Counted from the first letter of the stretch, positions 1-9,177 are shown. The stretch: 36,316 nt of DNA from Acidocella sp. (GCF_013044125.1 NZ_JABEVC010000063.1:1-36316); one strand, 5' to 3'. Translations and numbers: made by a program. The notes: generated by a model from the letters alone, not told the origin.

Positions 1-318
1 CATCAACGGCGGTCTCAGGCCTCTCAGAAACCCTACATCCGCATGGGACTTTTGAATAGGCTTATGCCGGTTTTTTGTTCCGCTCAGCCGAACAGGCCTA
101 ATTCTTCCACGCAGCAAGCCGCCGCTGGGTTTGTCTATTCGGGCCAGAGCAATGGCCAACAGATCGCCAATACAGCCCTGGAAAACAGCATCAACATCGC
201 TCCAACATTGAGCAAAAATCAGGGCGACACGGTTTCACTTATCGTCGCCCATGATCTTGATTTCTCAAATGTCTATAAACTTCAAGTTAACAATTCGGGG
301 GGCGGTTATGGCGGGTGA
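1..318 (+). CDS. virB10: VirB10/TrbI-like T4SS protein, C-terminal part
   Basis: The window opens inside this gene; the frame is open from base 1 to a TGA at 316-318. VirB10 spans both membranes and links the inner-membrane ATPases to the outer-membrane core of a type IV secretion system. The last ~50 residues carry the family's C-terminal signature: a [15 protein letters not shown] segment, then a PTLSKNQGD turn and an ending of the type [15 protein letters not shown]. The segment just upstream (residues 1-40 of what is visible) is less typical and cysteine/proline-containing, so a frameshift near the window edge is possible. The stop lies 11 bases inside the next gene, so translation of virB11 is probably coupled. 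The call rests on the C-terminal motif and on the virB11-virD4 neighbours. Confidence 0.8.
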   Translation, partial: HQRRSQASQKPYIRMGLLNRLMPVFCSAQPNRPNSSTQQAAAGFVYSGQSNGQQIANTALENSINIAPTLSKNQGDTVSLIVAHDLDFSNVYKLQVNNSGGGYGG

Positions 319-1348
319 GGCGGCGCTTCAACTCAATTATCTGATAAAACCCCTGGCTCCGTGGCTGGATGATCCTGCCACGGAGGAAGTTTGTATCAAC
401 CGCCCTGGCGAGTTGTTTGTTCGGCAAAAGGGCGTGTTCCGCCGCGAGGAAGTGGCATTCGATTATTTCGATTTGGAGGATATCGCCACACTGGCCGGCG
501 CGCTACGGAAACAGGATGTCGGCGCGTGCAATCCGCTCTGCGCGACGGAACTGCCGGGCGGCGAGCGATTGCAAATTTGTATGCCGCCATCTGTTCCGGC
601 TGGGACGCTTAGCATGACGATCCGCAAGCCGGGCAATTCGGTGTCGCCTTTGGCTGCTGTGTCGAACCGTTATGAAACCACCCGATGGAATCGCTGGGAT
701 GGCCGCAAAGAAGGCACGACGCGCGACTACGGCGAGCTGCTGGCGCTGTACGATTCAGGAAATCTGCAAGCCTTTCTGCAAAAAGCCGTGCAATCAAAAT
801 TGACGATTTTACTGTGCGGCGCGACGGGCTCCGGCAAAACCACAATGAGCAAAACCCTCATCGACGCCATTCCGGACCATGAGCGTCTTATCACCATCGA
901 GGACACGCTGGAGCTGGTGATACGCCACTCGAACCACGTCCGGCTGCTCTACTCGAAAGACAATATCGGCCAGTCTCGCGTGACGGCTGAGATGCTGTTG
1001 CAAGCGTGCCTACGGATGAAGCCGGACCGTATCTTGCTGCAAGAGCTGCGTGATGATGCGGCATGGACCTATATCAATGAAGTCGTGAGCGGTCATCCTG
1101 GCAGCATCACGACGATACACGGAAAAACTGCCGAACAAGCCTTCAAGCGGCTGTTCACGCTCGTAAAAGGTAGCTCTCAAGGCGGCCAGTGGGATGATAA
1201 AACACTGGTTAGTTTTTTGTCGTCTGCCGTGGATTTAATTATCCCGTTCCATAATGAGGGGACGCTCTACCAAATTCAGGAAGTCTGGTTTGCGCCCGAT
1301 GCCGCGCGCCGGGGAGAAAATGCCGGCGATTTGATGCTGGCTGCTTAA
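308..1348 (+). CDS. virB11: VirB11 traffic ATPase
   Basis: Hexameric inner-membrane-associated ATPase that powers substrate transfer and pilus work in type IV secretion. The start chosen is ATG 308, which follows a G-rich Shine-Dalgarno stretch and overlaps the virB10 stop; it gives 346 residues, the normal VirB11 length. Visible motifs: Walker A GATGSGKT at about residues 171-178, the Asp box ITIEDT near 195, the Walker B region [10 protein letters not shown] near 239, and the His box [11 protein letters not shown] near 261-271. All are intact. It is followed after 17 bases by virD4, so the order virB10-virB11-virD4 of VirB-type systems is kept. Confidence 0.96.
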   Translation: MAGEAALQLNYLIKPLAPWLDDPATEEVCINRPGELFVRQKGVFRREEVAFDYFDLEDIATLAGALRKQDVGACNPLCATELPGGERLQICMPPSVPAGTLSMTIRKPGNSVSPLAAVSNRYETTRWNRWDGRKEGTTRDYGELLALYDSGNLQAFLQKAVQSKLTILLCGATGSGKTTMSKTLIDAIPDHERLITIEDTLELVIRHSNHVRLLYSKDNIGQSRVTAEMLLQACLRMKPDRILLQELRDDAAWTYINEVVSGHPGSITTIHGKTAEQAFKRLFTLVKGSSQGGQWDDKTLVSFLSSAVDLIIPFHNEGTLYQIQEVWFAPDAARRGENAGDLMLAA

Positions 1349-1365
1349 ACAAGGGGAGTTTGACG

Positions 1366-3201
1366 ATGAGTGTATCAATCTCGGACGCAACCGGCCAGGC
1401 TATCGTTAAAGCAGGCTTCGGGCTTATCATGGCGGGAATTGCCTGGACGGTCGTTGCCTCCATGGTTTTCTTATTTGGCACTGGTCTTCTGCATTATTTT
1501 CCTCACCCGTTCTATCAATGGTGGTTGTATTTTTTTAACTTCGACGGCAACCCGCGCGTCGCCCTCTGGCTTAAGATTGGCGCCGCGGCCGGAGCTGCGC
1601 CGCCTGTCGTCATGTTGTTCGCCGTCGTCGCGCGCGGTCAGCGCCTGACGGGCGCAAAGTTACGCCGCCCTCTGTTCGGCGGCCTGGTGCGCTCACCGCT
1701 GGCGGTGACGGATAATCATGGTCATGCTGAATGGTTGACCATGGAACGCGCAAAGCAGAGGTTTACTGGGCCGAACCCCGTATTCGGCGGGGTGGTGGTT
1801 GGCGAAGCCTACCGGGTCGATCAGGACAAGGTGGCGAAAATGCCTTTCTTGCCCGAGAACCAAAAAAGCTGGGGGCAGGGGGGTAAAGCCCCGCTTTTGA
1901 TAGACCCGTGTCAAGAAGGCTCTACGCACTCCATGATGGTGATTGGCAGCGGCGGCTACAAAACGGCCTCCGCGATATCAACCCTCCTGTATTGGACGGG
2001 TTCTGCGGTGATTCTCGATCCCGCTGGCGAGATCGCGCCAATGTTGCGGGACGCGCGCGAAAAGATGGGGCATACCGTTTATGAGATTTCACCCGGCTCG
2101 GCTGTGGGTCTCAATGTCCTCGAATGGATTGATATAAATTCACCGCTGGCGTCCACAAATATTGAATCCATCGTGACATGGGTGTGTGGTGATCCGCCCA
2201 AAGACCTGCCCGGCAATGGCGGATTTTTCGACAAGTTTGGCCGGAACGTCGTACGTTGTCTAACGGCTCATATTCTGAGTGACCCAGCAACGCCGCCTGA
2301 ACTTAAAACCCTGGCCTCGGTGCGCAATGCCATCGCGAAGCCGACGCCGGTTTTGCGCGCCGTCCTGAGCGGCATCTATGAAACCAGCCCTAACAAATAC
2401 GCCCGCCAGCACGCCGGCACACTTTGCGGCCTGGTGGATCAGACATTCAGCGGCGTGATTGGCAGCGCCGCCGAGTTGACCGGCTGGCTGGCCAACGAGG
2501 CGTATGCCGACCTTGTTTCCAAGAGCACTTTCAAAACAAAGGATTTGCTTAACGGCAAGGTGACGGTTTTCCTCAAGATGCCGCTAAAGGTACTTGAAAC
2601 GACGCCCGGCATTTCGCGCACCATCATCGGCGCGCTCCTGAACGCGGCATATGAGGCGGATGGCAATGTGGCGGGGCGGATACTTTATCTTCTCGATGAA
2701 GCCAAGCAACTCGGCTATATGAAGATCTTAGAGACCGCGCGTGATGCTGGCCGGAAATACGGAATCACGATGCAATTGCTCTATCAATCCACGGGGCAGA
2801 TAGTCGATCAATGGGGCGAGCAAGGCAAACGCGCCTGGTATGACGGCGTTTCTTATCGCTGCTATGCCGCGGTGCAGGATTTGGATACCGCGACGGAATT
2901 GGAAAATAGCTGCGGAACGTATGGCGTCATCGCCAGTTCGGAAGGCGTGAATAGCGGCACATCGGGGAAGGGCTTTGAGACCGGCAACCGCTCGCGCGGT
3001 TCCACAACCAACTCGCACGAGATTTCCAGGCCCCTCACTCGCAAAGCAGAGTTGATGCACGATTGCCGGGACGATGAGATGTTTGTTCTCATTCGTGGCG
3101 CTCCGCCAATGCGCTGTGGCCGGCCGATTTATTTCCGGCGGCCGGAGATGGCAGCCAGGGTAGCTGCCAATCGATTTTTTAAACCGAGTCAACCAAAGTA
3201 A
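1366..3201 (+). CDS. virD4: VirD4/TraG-type coupling protein
   Basis: Type IV coupling protein, an inner-membrane ATPase that brings the relaxase-DNA complex to the secretion channel. ATG 1366 is chosen over a TTG six bases upstream because AAGGGGAG lies 7 bases before it; the product is 611 residues. The N-terminus shows two hydrophobic segments (about residues 17-45 and 65-90), the usual membrane anchor. The P-loop at 194-202 reads GSGGYKTAS, so the glycine normally before the lysine is a tyrosine. A Walker B-like LLDEAKQLG lies near 443. The rest follows TraG/VirD4, including the late QxxD-like QIVDQWGEQGKRAW stretch. The C-terminal tail is arginine-rich. Confidence 0.95.
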   Translation: MSVSISDATGQAIVKAGFGLIMAGIAWTVVASMVFLFGTGLLHYFPHPFYQWWLYFFNFDGNPRVALWLKIGAAAGAAPPVVMLFAVVARGQRLTGAKLRRPLFGGLVRSPLAVTDNHGHAEWLTMERAKQRFTGPNPVFGGVVVGEAYRVDQDKVAKMPFLPENQKSWGQGGKAPLLIDPCQEGSTHSMMVIGSGGYKTASAISTLLYWTGSAVILDPAGEIAPMLRDAREKMGHTVYEISPGSAVGLNVLEWIDINSPLASTNIESIVTWVCGDPPKDLPGNGGFFDKFGRNVVRCLTAHILSDPATPPELKTLASVRNAIAKPTPVLRAVLSGIYETSPNKYARQHAGTLCGLVDQTFSGVIGSAAELTGWLANEAYADLVSKSTFKTKDLLNGKVTVFLKMPLKVLETTPGISRTIIGALLNAAYEADGNVAGRILYLLDEAKQLGYMKILETARDAGRKYGITMQLLYQSTGQIVDQWGEQGKRAWYDGVSYRCYAAVQDLDTATELENSCGTYGVIASSEGVNSGTSGKGFETGNRSRGSTTNSHEISRPLTRKAELMHDCRDDEMFVLIRGAPPMRCGRPIYFRRPEMAARVAANRFFKPSQPK

Positions 3202-3213
3202 AGGAAACCCTCA

Positions 3214-3438
3214 ATGTCTGAAATCGAATCGAACCTCGATAGAGCCGCGTCGTTCTATTGGATGAGTGTCGCGGCCAAGGCTGGCCCGGATTACGCTCTT
3301 GCTGTGAGCAATGCCAGCAATCTTGAACGGGATTCGCGGGCGGAAGCCCGCATTCCCGATAGCCCATGGCAGCCTACTCTGAACACGATGGAAGCGCCGC
3401 CTCTCGATGTGCTGAGGTCGCAACCTTTGGTGCCCTGA
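3214..3438 (+). CDS. Small unknown protein downstream of virD4
   Basis: A 74-residue protein of no recognised family. ATG 3214 follows AAAGGAAA by 7 bases, and the gene sits 12 bases after the virD4 stop and 20 bases before the next start, so it is very likely translated as part of the same operon. The N-terminal half is alpha-helix-like with many alanines and a YWMSVAAKAG stretch; the C-terminal half is proline-rich. There is no signal peptide or clear membrane segment. A role in transfer is inferred only from position. Confidence 0.6.
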   Translation: MSEIESNLDRAASFYWMSVAAKAGPDYALAVSNASNLERDSRAEARIPDSPWQPTLNTMEAPPLDVLRSQPLVP

Positions 3439-3458
3439 TAACAGCAAAGGAACGCATT

Positions 3459-4343
3459 ATGGCCGATACGAGCCCGCAAAAATCTTCAACCAGATTACCC
3501 AAGCCGAAAGCCGGAGCGCCCTTCACGCCCGGCTCAAGCGCCTTCAGGGGTAGGGAGGTTGATTTAACTGCCCTGGCCCCCAAGCAGGAGCCGGAACCCC
3601 TTATTGAGCAAGGTATCGATCTTAGCGGTAAGCCCAAAATCATCTTCGCGGCTGGTCGCGGCAAAACCGGCAAAACCACGCTACTTCGGTGGATCGCGGA
3701 AAAAACTGTCCAGAGCGGTGGTGAAACAATTCTAGCCGACATTGATCCAAGTAATGCCAGCTTCTCGCAATATTTTGAGGGTGTGGTGAGGCCCGAAACG
3801 GACAATCCGGCCGGCGTTACCCGTTGGTTGCAACAATTGATGGAGCATTGCGTTAAGAACAGACAATCTGCCATTGTTGATCTTGGCGGCGGCGATACGA
3901 CACTGCGCACCCTGGCGAGCGAAATGCCGGAGCTGGCGTCACAAATCGAAGCGTCCGGCCTGGTGCCCGTCATGCTCTACATGCTCGGCACCCAAGCGGA
4001 GGATTTGATACCCGCACTGACGTTAACCTCACGCGGCTTTTCCGCAAAAGCCCAAGCGTTGGTCTTGAATGAGGTCGCGATTGATGCGGGGACGACGCGC
4101 AGAGAGGCGTTTGCGCGGATTACGACCCTGCCCGGTTTTGCGGAATTGGCAAGGTCGAGCGTTCAAGTATGGATGCCGCGGTTATTCGCAGCGGAGGCTG
4201 TCGAAATCCGCCGCTGCCTTTTTCACGACGCGCGTGACGGCCTCGTTTCACCGCCTCTCGGCATTTTTGATGCCGCGCGGGTGCGTGCCTGGATGGATAC
4301 CATGGATCGGCGCTTTGACGGGATCGGTTCATGGATTCCGTAA
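3459..4343 (+). CDS. MinD/ParA-like P-loop ATPase in the transfer operon
   Basis: A 294-residue cytoplasmic ATPase of the SIMIBI (MinD/ParA) type. ATG 3459 is preceded by AAAGGAA at a good distance; a longer upstream frame has no ribosome site. The first ~55 residues are a proline-rich, probably disordered tail. The nucleotide site GRGKTGKTT is at about 66-74, an arginine-containing variant of the deviant Walker A motif. ADIDPSNASFSQYF near 95-108 matches the switch/Walker A' region, and IVDLGGGD near 145 the Walker B region. Its place beside virD4 recalls the StbB/TraL and MobD ATPases of conjugative plasmids, which help position plasmid DNA, but this parallel is an inference. It overlaps the next gene by 13 bases. 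Confidence 0.8.
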   Translation: MADTSPQKSSTRLPKPKAGAPFTPGSSAFRGREVDLTALAPKQEPEPLIEQGIDLSGKPKIIFAAGRGKTGKTTLLRWIAEKTVQSGGETILADIDPSNASFSQYFEGVVRPETDNPAGVTRWLQQLMEHCVKNRQSAIVDLGGGDTTLRTLASEMPELASQIEASGLVPVMLYMLGTQAEDLIPALTLTSRGFSAKAQALVLNEVAIDAGTTRREAFARITTLPGFAELARSSVQVWMPRLFAAEAVEIRRCLFHDARDGLVSPPLGIFDAARVRAWMDTMDRRFDGIGSWIP

Positions 4344-4996
4344 CCGCCCCCCCGCGCCATGAAATCTTGCGCCAGAAGATCGCGCTGGCACAGCAGAATT
4401 TACAGCAAGCCGCCGCTGCTGCGATCCTGAAAAATGATCCATTGGCCGATTACCTCAAGGCGGTGGCGTTTTCCTTTGACACGCAAGTCGATATTTATGA
4501 GGCGTTTGAAACCGCGCACCGGGAGATTACTCATGTTCTGAACGATGCCTCGGCGATCGTGCAAGAAACAGTGTCGAACGAAGCCCTTCCGCAACTGCAC
4601 ACTTCTTGTGCAGCGATTATCGACCAGCTAGGGCCGCAACTGGTCGCCACGGTCGAAAAAACCATGCAATACCGCCAAAAAACGCTTAGGTTGCGGACCA
4701 TACTCGGCGGGACTGCGGCCTTGCTCGGGGTGGTGGCGGTTGGTGGATGCCTCACTTATGGCACGGGCTACACTGCGGGCCGGACTCAAGGCGAGATTAT
4801 CGGCAATACGACGAATGCCGCCATGAGGTTCGGTCCGAACGCCGCCGCCGACTGGGCGTTGCTCATGGCCTATAACGATCCGGTCTCAGCACTCGCAGCC
4901 TGCAAAAAATCCATAGCCGCCGACGCAAACGGCCAGCATTACTGTTTGATGCCGGTCTGGACCGAACCCCCGCAACCTGCCAACTCCGGACGATAA
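4331..4996 (+). CDS. Single-pass membrane protein of the transfer operon
   Basis: A 221-residue protein whose start lies inside the end of the ATPase gene, so the two are probably translationally coupled. Residues 1-120 are mostly helical and charged with a likely coiled coil (QKIALAQQNLQQAAAAA). A basic stretch near 113-122 precedes one strong hydrophobic segment at about 123-146, rich in glycine and alanine. The C-terminal ~75 residues contain two cysteines and end proline-rich. The basic residues before the membrane segment suggest an N-terminus in the cytoplasm. I do not recognise the family; mobilisation accessory proteins with one membrane helix often sit in this position, so a partner role for the neighbouring ATPase is possible. 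Confidence 0.7.
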   Translation: MDSVTAPPRHEILRQKIALAQQNLQQAAAAAILKNDPLADYLKAVAFSFDTQVDIYEAFETAHREITHVLNDASAIVQETVSNEALPQLHTSCAAIIDQLGPQLVATVEKTMQYRQKTLRLRTILGGTAALLGVVAVGGCLTYGTGYTAGRTQGEIIGNTTNAAMRFGPNAAADWALLMAYNDPVSALAACKKSIAADANGQHYCLMPVWTEPPQPANSGR

Positions 4997-5001
4997 GAGC
5001 G

Positions 5002-5237
5002 ATGGCGATTACTGAAGTTAGGAGTGGCAAGCAGAACTTAGTTACGGGGTAACTCTAAGCGCCTTATTATCACCGTTGTTATTGGTGGGGGAGCTGGCAT
5101 TTATGCCGCCAGTCACGCATGGCTTCCGCATTTTGTTGATTTTTATTGACGTCGGCATCACCGTGGGTTTTTTTATCTGGCTCATCAAACGCCGCGAGGG
5201 CAGGGTTATTTTTAAACGGATATCCATGACTCAATAA
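5002..5237 (+). pseudogene. Frameshifted small membrane-protein gene
   Basis: Five bases after the previous stop, ATG 5002 opens a frame that stops after 16 codons at TAA 5050-5052. Removing one G from the GGGG run at 5046-5049 continues it into a hydrophobic segment (KRLIITVVIGGGAGIYAAS). Removing one T from the TTTTT run near 5142-5147 then joins a second hydrophobic segment (DVGITVGFFIWLIKRREG) and a TAA at 5235-5237. A second reconstruction needs only one inserted base near 5019 and reads a different hydrophobic N-terminal half into the same C-terminus. Either way the result is a ~77-residue, two-helix membrane protein at the end of the operon. Whether the indels are real or sequencing errors in homopolymers cannot be told from one sequence. 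Confidence 0.5.
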
Positions 5238-5371
5238 GCAAAAGTCGCAAATTCTTGAGGGAATTCAATAGTTAGTATTAATCGCAGAATGTTAATTATG
5301 GAAAGTACGATTGCCTAATCTAGGCATGGTACTTATGCTGGAGGACTTGATGACCCGAAGTAACGGCGGGC

Positions 5372-8344
5372 CTACAAGCAGATCGTCCCGGCCACTTCGG
5401 CCGCATTACCCCGCGCCAAGGGATCAGGATGGGGGATATCGTCCGCTGAATGCTGATAGCGCTCATCCAATAAGCGCTTCATTGCATCGAAATCTGGGGT
5501 AGGCCGGTGAGACACGAGACCCCACGTCTTAAAGACAGCCGGGATACCCAGCTTCAACTGCATCCGGATTCTTTGCTCCGTCAGTAAGCCAAGATCAAAG
5601 TGCGGGTCGTCCTCCCGCTCTTCCCGGAAGGCGCGATCCATCATTGCCCGCGAATCACCCGTAGGGGAAATTGGGCGGCCAAGTTTCGTCTCAACCTGCC
5701 ATTGTACCACAATGGTGAGCAGCGCGTTTAGAATCTGCCAGTCAAGACATCCCTCTGCTCTCAGGCGCAAGAGCAGGTGGCGACAACTCTTGTCCTTGAT
5801 GACCCGTGGCAACGTCAGACGCAGGCCGCGTGTGGTTGTCTCATAGCGGTTCTGTAGGTATTTTTCAGCTAGGGAGCGGCTGTAACCAGGTCCTGGACCA
5901 GTCCGCCAACAGAGTTCGGCCGCCTCAATTGGCTGAAAATTGGTGTGAAGGGCGGGTCGCGTCACTGATGCCAGCTCAGCAAAGGCGGGATTGTCTGGTT
6001 GCGCAAGCTTCATCAACTCACGCAAGGGCCGCACGGAAAACACGCGCGCGGGGAGACCGCGCTCTATTCTTTTCTCAATCAGCTCACCTAACTTTGGCAC
6101 CGAGAGCGCGGTAGTCTGACCCAGCACCATCAGAACCACGCCCACCAAGTAGGCTTCATATTCTTGACTCGGTGTGTCTGGCGTTGCCTTCGGCATGGTG
6201 ACCTTCCACCCCAGCTTGCCGTTATCCGGCAGTTGAACGCAGATCGGCGCTGTCCCGTCGTTTAGCTCAACGTCAATCACCACGCTTGACGGAATGATCA
6301 AGAGATCAACGTCGGCAAACTCGACCTGTACAATTTGAACTGCGGCCGCCAGTTCGAGCGCGGCAAGCCAAGTGTCTCTGTCATTCACGCAACGTACGGT
6401 CCAAAGGACACCGAAAGAGGACCAGGCCATAGACCTCTCTGCGCCTATATCGCCAAATGGATGCTGCCCCAACTCAGTGGCGATCTTCCCCTCGATCTCA
6501 TCGGCCGTCATGCTAGACCAGGGTGGCTCATCAGACATGACACGAAAGGTGTTTTGTTCTGATTTCGGCAGTGGCCAAGCCGCGATCCCGTCGTCGATCA
6601 GGGGAATCATTCGTGGCGCAATGTGACTGGCAATCGCACGTAGAACTACAGCATGGGCGAACGATCTTTGCACCTGGGGATGCTTGGTCCAGTCATGTGG
6701 ATTGCTCGCAACCCCATGGTGAGCTGCCAATGCGAAACTCAGGCTGTGAACGTACGTTATTCCCTCACCGGCAACGTAAAAGGTATCAGCAACACGGAAG
6801 GCCGCTTCTCCTACTAACCGTGAGGTACGCTCGTTATCGACGTGCAAGGCGGTGAAGAGTGCGCCGGCCGCATAGTAGCGGGCTGCCATATGTAGCCCAA
6901 GGTCTTCGTAGGATTGGCTGAGCAACAGCATCGAGAGAATCGACCCCTCGATGGCCTCGCCGGTGAACCAGTCGGCTTTCGCGTGGTGAAGTTCGTCAAT
7001 AGCAGCCATGCACCGACCGGCAGCAAGATAATTGACCGCGCGGCGCCGTGCACGATCGGCGGCAGCCCCTTTTCCAGCGCGCTGTGCAACCAGTGCATCA
7101 ACCTGACTGATGAGGGAGCGGAGCTGCTCGTTGGGTTCGACCAGGGTGGCGGTGGCCTCAAAAATATCCGCGATGTGGGTAATCGGGAAAAGCGGCGTTT
7201 CCCGCACTATATCGACTGTGGCCTGCCAGCGATCAAAGAAGCGATTTAGACCGTCTTTTGGGGCGAGGTCAGTTTCACGCGGAAGAAAGGCCGTGAGTGC
7301 CTGGGCTTCGAGCAACAGACAGCGGTCGCCACGCGACGGGTTGGCAGCTAAAGCATCTGCGAGCACCTCATCATTTCGTTTAAGCCATTCAGCCAACTTT
7401 TCGGGTGAAGCCGAGCTTTGCTTATGCTCCCTGGAACCCCATGCGTAGACCGTAAGAACCGCGGCGTCGAGCAGCTCGGCAGCGGGACGATCGTTCGATG
7501 CCGTCGCGAGGAAGGTCTCGACAAGTGCCATCGCGGGGTCAAGGGAACCACGGCCTCGGAGTTCCGCGACCGAGATTTCATAGCGGGCTTTCTGTATCAA
7601 GCGATCCGGAAGGCCGACGGCGAGGAAGCGCCGCATCGCCTCTATCCATCTACCGAGGTCGCGCTTAGCGTCATCCTCAAAAGTTGCGGCTCGCAGACCG
7701 CGCTTAATCTCAATGAAATCCGCGTAGTTCTCCGGCGTCTGGTTCTGTGTCAGCCAACGATCACGCGAGGAAGTGTAGTGCTCGTCCAGCGACGTGGTCG
7801 GCCACAAATCTGATGGTATATCCAGATATTTATCCGCAATCCAGCTTGTATCCCGATCAGCAAGCATATCGGCAATCGCTTGCCCGTCGAAAATGTCGAG
7901 CACAGCTCCGTGGTTATCTTGGCAGTACTTTTTCAGGATGTGTCGCTTTGCAACCGGCAGGTCTGGCTCGCAGAAGTAAGCTATATGGGTTGGCCGTTCG
8001 CCCGATGCAAAAATGGTTCGCAGGTCCGATTTGATTTTACGTACGATCTTTTTGTCGAGTGTGCATGCTCCGGCAATGATTCCCTCAGTAGCCAGAGCGG
8101 CAAATGATGAATTAGCGAGTGGTGATTTGGCGAGATAAGTGCGGTAGCTCTCGAAATCTCTCCCTTGATCGCCTCCAGACTGGACAGGACCAGTGGCAGG
8201 CAAAAGGTTTGAAGCAACCCGCACGCGCGCGAGATCAAACGCCAGATGCTCAAAATCATGCGCGGCATTTTGGGCCGATAGTTGAGCAAGCTGAAATCTA
8301 ATGTAAGGCCTTAAGTCCGTGCGCTTGCCCGGCGCTTTGCTCAC
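5372..8344 (-). CDS. Large protein with nuclease-like N-terminus and helical-repeat body
   Basis: A 990-residue protein starting at GTG 8344, which overlaps the TGA of the recombinase remnant (GTGA), with AGG-containing sequence just upstream. The N-terminal ~150 residues look like a PD-(D/E)xK/Mrr-type restriction nuclease fold: FEHLAFDLARVR near 31-42, then TGPVQSGGDQGRDFE at 51-65, the usual place of the first catalytic Asp. ACTLDKKIVRKIKSDL near 93-108 resembles the helix that follows the ExK strand, although the E and K are not obvious. The remaining ~800 residues are alpha-helical and repeat-like (TPR/HEAT style) with no Walker A motif, so it is not a STAND ATPase. A phage- or plasmid-sensing nuclease is a reasonable guess. 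No family name can be given. Confidence 0.72.
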   Translation of the reverse strand: MSKAPGKRTDLRPYIRFQLAQLSAQNAAHDFEHLAFDLARVRVASNLLPATGPVQSGGDQGRDFESYRTYLAKSPLANSSFAALATEGIIAGACTLDKKIVRKIKSDLRTIFASGERPTHIAYFCEPDLPVAKRHILKKYCQDNHGAVLDIFDGQAIADMLADRDTSWIADKYLDIPSDLWPTTSLDEHYTSSRDRWLTQNQTPENYADFIEIKRGLRAATFEDDAKRDLGRWIEAMRRFLAVGLPDRLIQKARYEISVAELRGRGSLDPAMALVETFLATASNDRPAAELLDAAVLTVYAWGSREHKQSSASPEKLAEWLKRNDEVLADALAANPSRGDRCLLLEAQALTAFLPRETDLAPKDGLNRFFDRWQATVDIVRETPLFPITHIADIFEATATLVEPNEQLRSLISQVDALVAQRAGKGAAADRARRRAVNYLAAGRCMAAIDELHHAKADWFTGEAIEGSILSMLLLSQSYEDLGLHMAARYYAAGALFTALHVDNERTSRLVGEAAFRVADTFYVAGEGITYVHSLSFALAAHHGVASNPHDWTKHPQVQRSFAHAVVLRAIASHIAPRMIPLIDDGIAAWPLPKSEQNTFRVMSDEPPWSSMTADEIEGKIATELGQHPFGDIGAERSMAWSSFGVLWTVRCVNDRDTWLAALELAAAVQIVQVEFADVDLLIIPSSVVIDVELNDGTAPICVQLPDNGKLGWKVTMPKATPDTPSQEYEAYLVGVVLMVLGQTTALSVPKLGELIEKRIERGLPARVFSVRPLRELMKLAQPDNPAFAELASVTRPALHTNFQPIEAAELCWRTGPGPGYSRSLAEKYLQNRYETTTRGLRLTLPRVIKDKSCRHLLLRLRAEGCLDWQILNALLTIVVQWQVETKLGRPISPTGDSRAMMDRAFREEREDDPHFDLGLLTEQRIRMQLKLGIPAVFKTWGLVSHRPTPDFDAMKRLLDERYQHSADDIPHPDPLARGNAAEVAGTICL

Positions 8345-8729
8345 AACCTGATCCTTTCCACTTCGTCCTGTGTCAACCGTTCCTTAGTCCGATCATAGAG
8401 CTTGGTCGTTCGTGGACACTCATGCGCCGCCATTTCCTGCGCGTGTTCCAACGCACCACCGTTGGAAAGATACGCCGTGCTCCCTGTCGCACGAAAGCTG
8501 TGGTTGCCGATCGACGCGTTGATACCAACAGCAACAGCACGCCGGCGGATCATGCGCCATAGGCCCGCCGGGTGTTCGGGTAGCGGATGTTGGCGGTGAA
8601 AAATTCGATCTAGCGCCAGCACGCTTGCTCGCCGGCGGCGGCAATCATCACCGGCACCAGACGGGTGTCGGGCATCGGCGTCAAAGCGCCGGGCTGGATG
8701 ATCTCGGGAATCTGGTCGGGAAGCGTCAT
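8341..8729 (-). pseudogene. Tyrosine recombinase remnant with internal deletion
   Basis: Starting at ATG 8729 the minus strand encodes an integrase-type N-terminus (TLPDQIPEIIQPGALTP, then AAAGEQACWR). It is interrupted by TAG at 8610-8612 (codon 40) and resumes as IEFFTANIRYPNTRRAYGA, the usual start of the core-binding domain. The next ~200 codons are missing. In another frame the sequence continues with MIRRRAVAVGI, HSFRATG (the HxxR catalytic pair) and CPRTTKLYDR, which holds the nucleophilic tyrosine, ending ...DEVERIRL. So the ends survive and the middle, with the first catalytic Arg, is gone. It shares ATGA with the upstream ParB-like gene and GTGA with the downstream nuclease-like gene, so the three were one tightly packed operon. 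Confidence 0.85.
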
Positions 8730-9154
8730 GTTTCAACCGCTCCCGGCAGCAACCGGCTGATGTCCACCCGATCCCAAACATACAATAGCGCTTCGACATG
8801 CGCATCGCCCCGGACAATAGCGGCGGCGATGCGGTGATTTCCGTTCATAACTCCAATTTCGCTCCCGTCGGGCTGCCGCTGTAGATCGAGTTGGATGCTA
8901 TGCTTGTCATTGGGAAGCCCGCTCTCCACGAAATGGGCGACGCGGCGGATATGAAAGTCGCGGCCAGATGGTCCTTGTAGGTTGGCGCTGGCGCTATCCC
9001 AGGCCTCGGTCTCAAATTGCCGGGCGGCAACCGCCGTCCGGATTTCGGCTTCGGTAATGGCGTCGCAGCCCCAAAGCCGCCCCTTAAGAGGATCGACGTG
9101 CTTTTGGAGTCCTATAACTGGAACCCGGTATCGTTTGATCTTCAATGTCTGCAC
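8726..9154 (-). CDS. ParB/Srx-like domain protein
   Basis: A 142-residue protein starting at GTG 9154, preceded on the minus strand by AGGAAAGGGG. Near the C-terminus, NGNHRIAAAIVRG (about residues 104-116) matches the GxHR box of the ParB N-terminal/sulfiredoxin fold, which binds and hydrolyses nucleotides in chromosomal ParB and is used as a nuclease in some plasmid proteins. There is no helix-turn-helix domain, so it is not a partition ParB. It lies first in the leftward operon with the recombinase remnant and the nuclease-like protein, directly behind a palindromic putative operator. Its actual role is unknown. Confidence 0.7.
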   Translation of the reverse strand: MQTLKIKRYRVPVIGLQKHVDPLKGRLWGCDAITEAEIRTAVAARQFETEAWDSASANLQGPSGRDFHIRRVAHFVESGLPNDKHSIQLDLQRQPDGSEIGVMNGNHRIAAAIVRGDAHVEALLYVWDRVDISRLLPGAVET

Positions 9155-9177
9155 ACCCCTTTCCTACCGTGTATCTA

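Noticed and set aside
7018-7060. Possible ATP-binding loop in the 990-residue protein (QRAGKGAAA)
   Set aside because: It does not match GxxxxGK[ST] and lies in a helical repeat region.
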